Below, in pieces: positions 5,067 through 5,099 of a stretch of 5,099 bases of DNA. The notes under the pieces were generated by a model, which saw nothing but the letters and a program-made list of their open reading frames with translations, made no database searches and was not told the DNA's origin. Location: assembly GCA_021154065.1 (NCBI GenBank), contig JAJKJG010000316.1, positions 1-5,099 of the forward strand. The letters run 5' to 3'. Position numbers and translations under genes: made by a program. The stretch's first letter is position 1; every line of letters starts with the position of its first letter. Origin of the DNA: Methylobacterium sp. (lineage in GTDB: Bacteria; Pseudomonadota; Alphaproteobacteria; Rhizobiales; Beijerinckiaceae).

Positions 5067-5099
5067 CGGGCATAGGGCTCCCGGTCGAAGCCGGCCCGC

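Larger units (their letters stand above)
4764..5099. other. Intergenic region without a supported gene
   Basis: Apart from the half-palindrome and the three repeats listed separately, I see no gene here. The open frames on both strands are low-complexity readings of the C/G-rich repeats, with no ribosome binding site or recognisable domain. The spacer between copies A and B (4863-4935) and the last 33 bases show nothing I can assign. Confidence 0.6.

Overview
This 5.1 kb window is very GC-rich chromosomal DNA, most likely from an alphaproteobacterium of the Hyphomicrobiales/Rhizobiales type. The evidence is the codon use, the gene content (YjgR-like ATPase, DUF2267 protein, M20 dipeptidase, Tat-like DUF4440 protein) and the style of the intergenic repeats, which have hairpins ending in CCGGGATGA, a GAGCATGATCCG motif right after a stop codon, and C-rich/G-rich palindromes. 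The assignment is by recognition, not by a search.

Layout. Positions 1-283 (minus) hold the N-terminal part of a DUF2267-like protein that runs off the left edge. Positions 284-547 are a divergent intergenic region dominated by a ~128 bp repeat with 9 bp terminal inverted repeats and three internal hairpins. Positions 548-2227 (plus) encode a 559-residue HerA-like ATPase of the YjgR/DUF853 family. Convergent with it, after a 7 bp gap, is a complete higBA toxin-antitoxin operon on the minus strand (higB 2518-2805, higA 2235-2543, overlapping by 26 bp). An AT-rich palindromic operator sits at the higB start codon. Divergent from higBA, positions 2901-4283 (plus) encode a 460-residue M20 metallopeptidase with an apparently complete two-zinc active site. 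It is followed after 9 bp by a secreted DUF4440 (NTF2-like) protein at 4293-4763, probably in the same operon. Positions 4764-5099 appear non-coding and hold three related GC-rich palindromic repeats.

How the genes work together. The only clear functional unit is higBA, an autoregulated mRNA-interferase/antitoxin pair inserted between two housekeeping-type genes. The M20 peptidase and the DUF4440 protein look co-transcribed, but no functional link can be read from the sequence. I found no mobile element gene, tRNA, rRNA, CRISPR array or evidently new multi-gene system. The most interesting material is the repeat architecture and the compact higBA control region.
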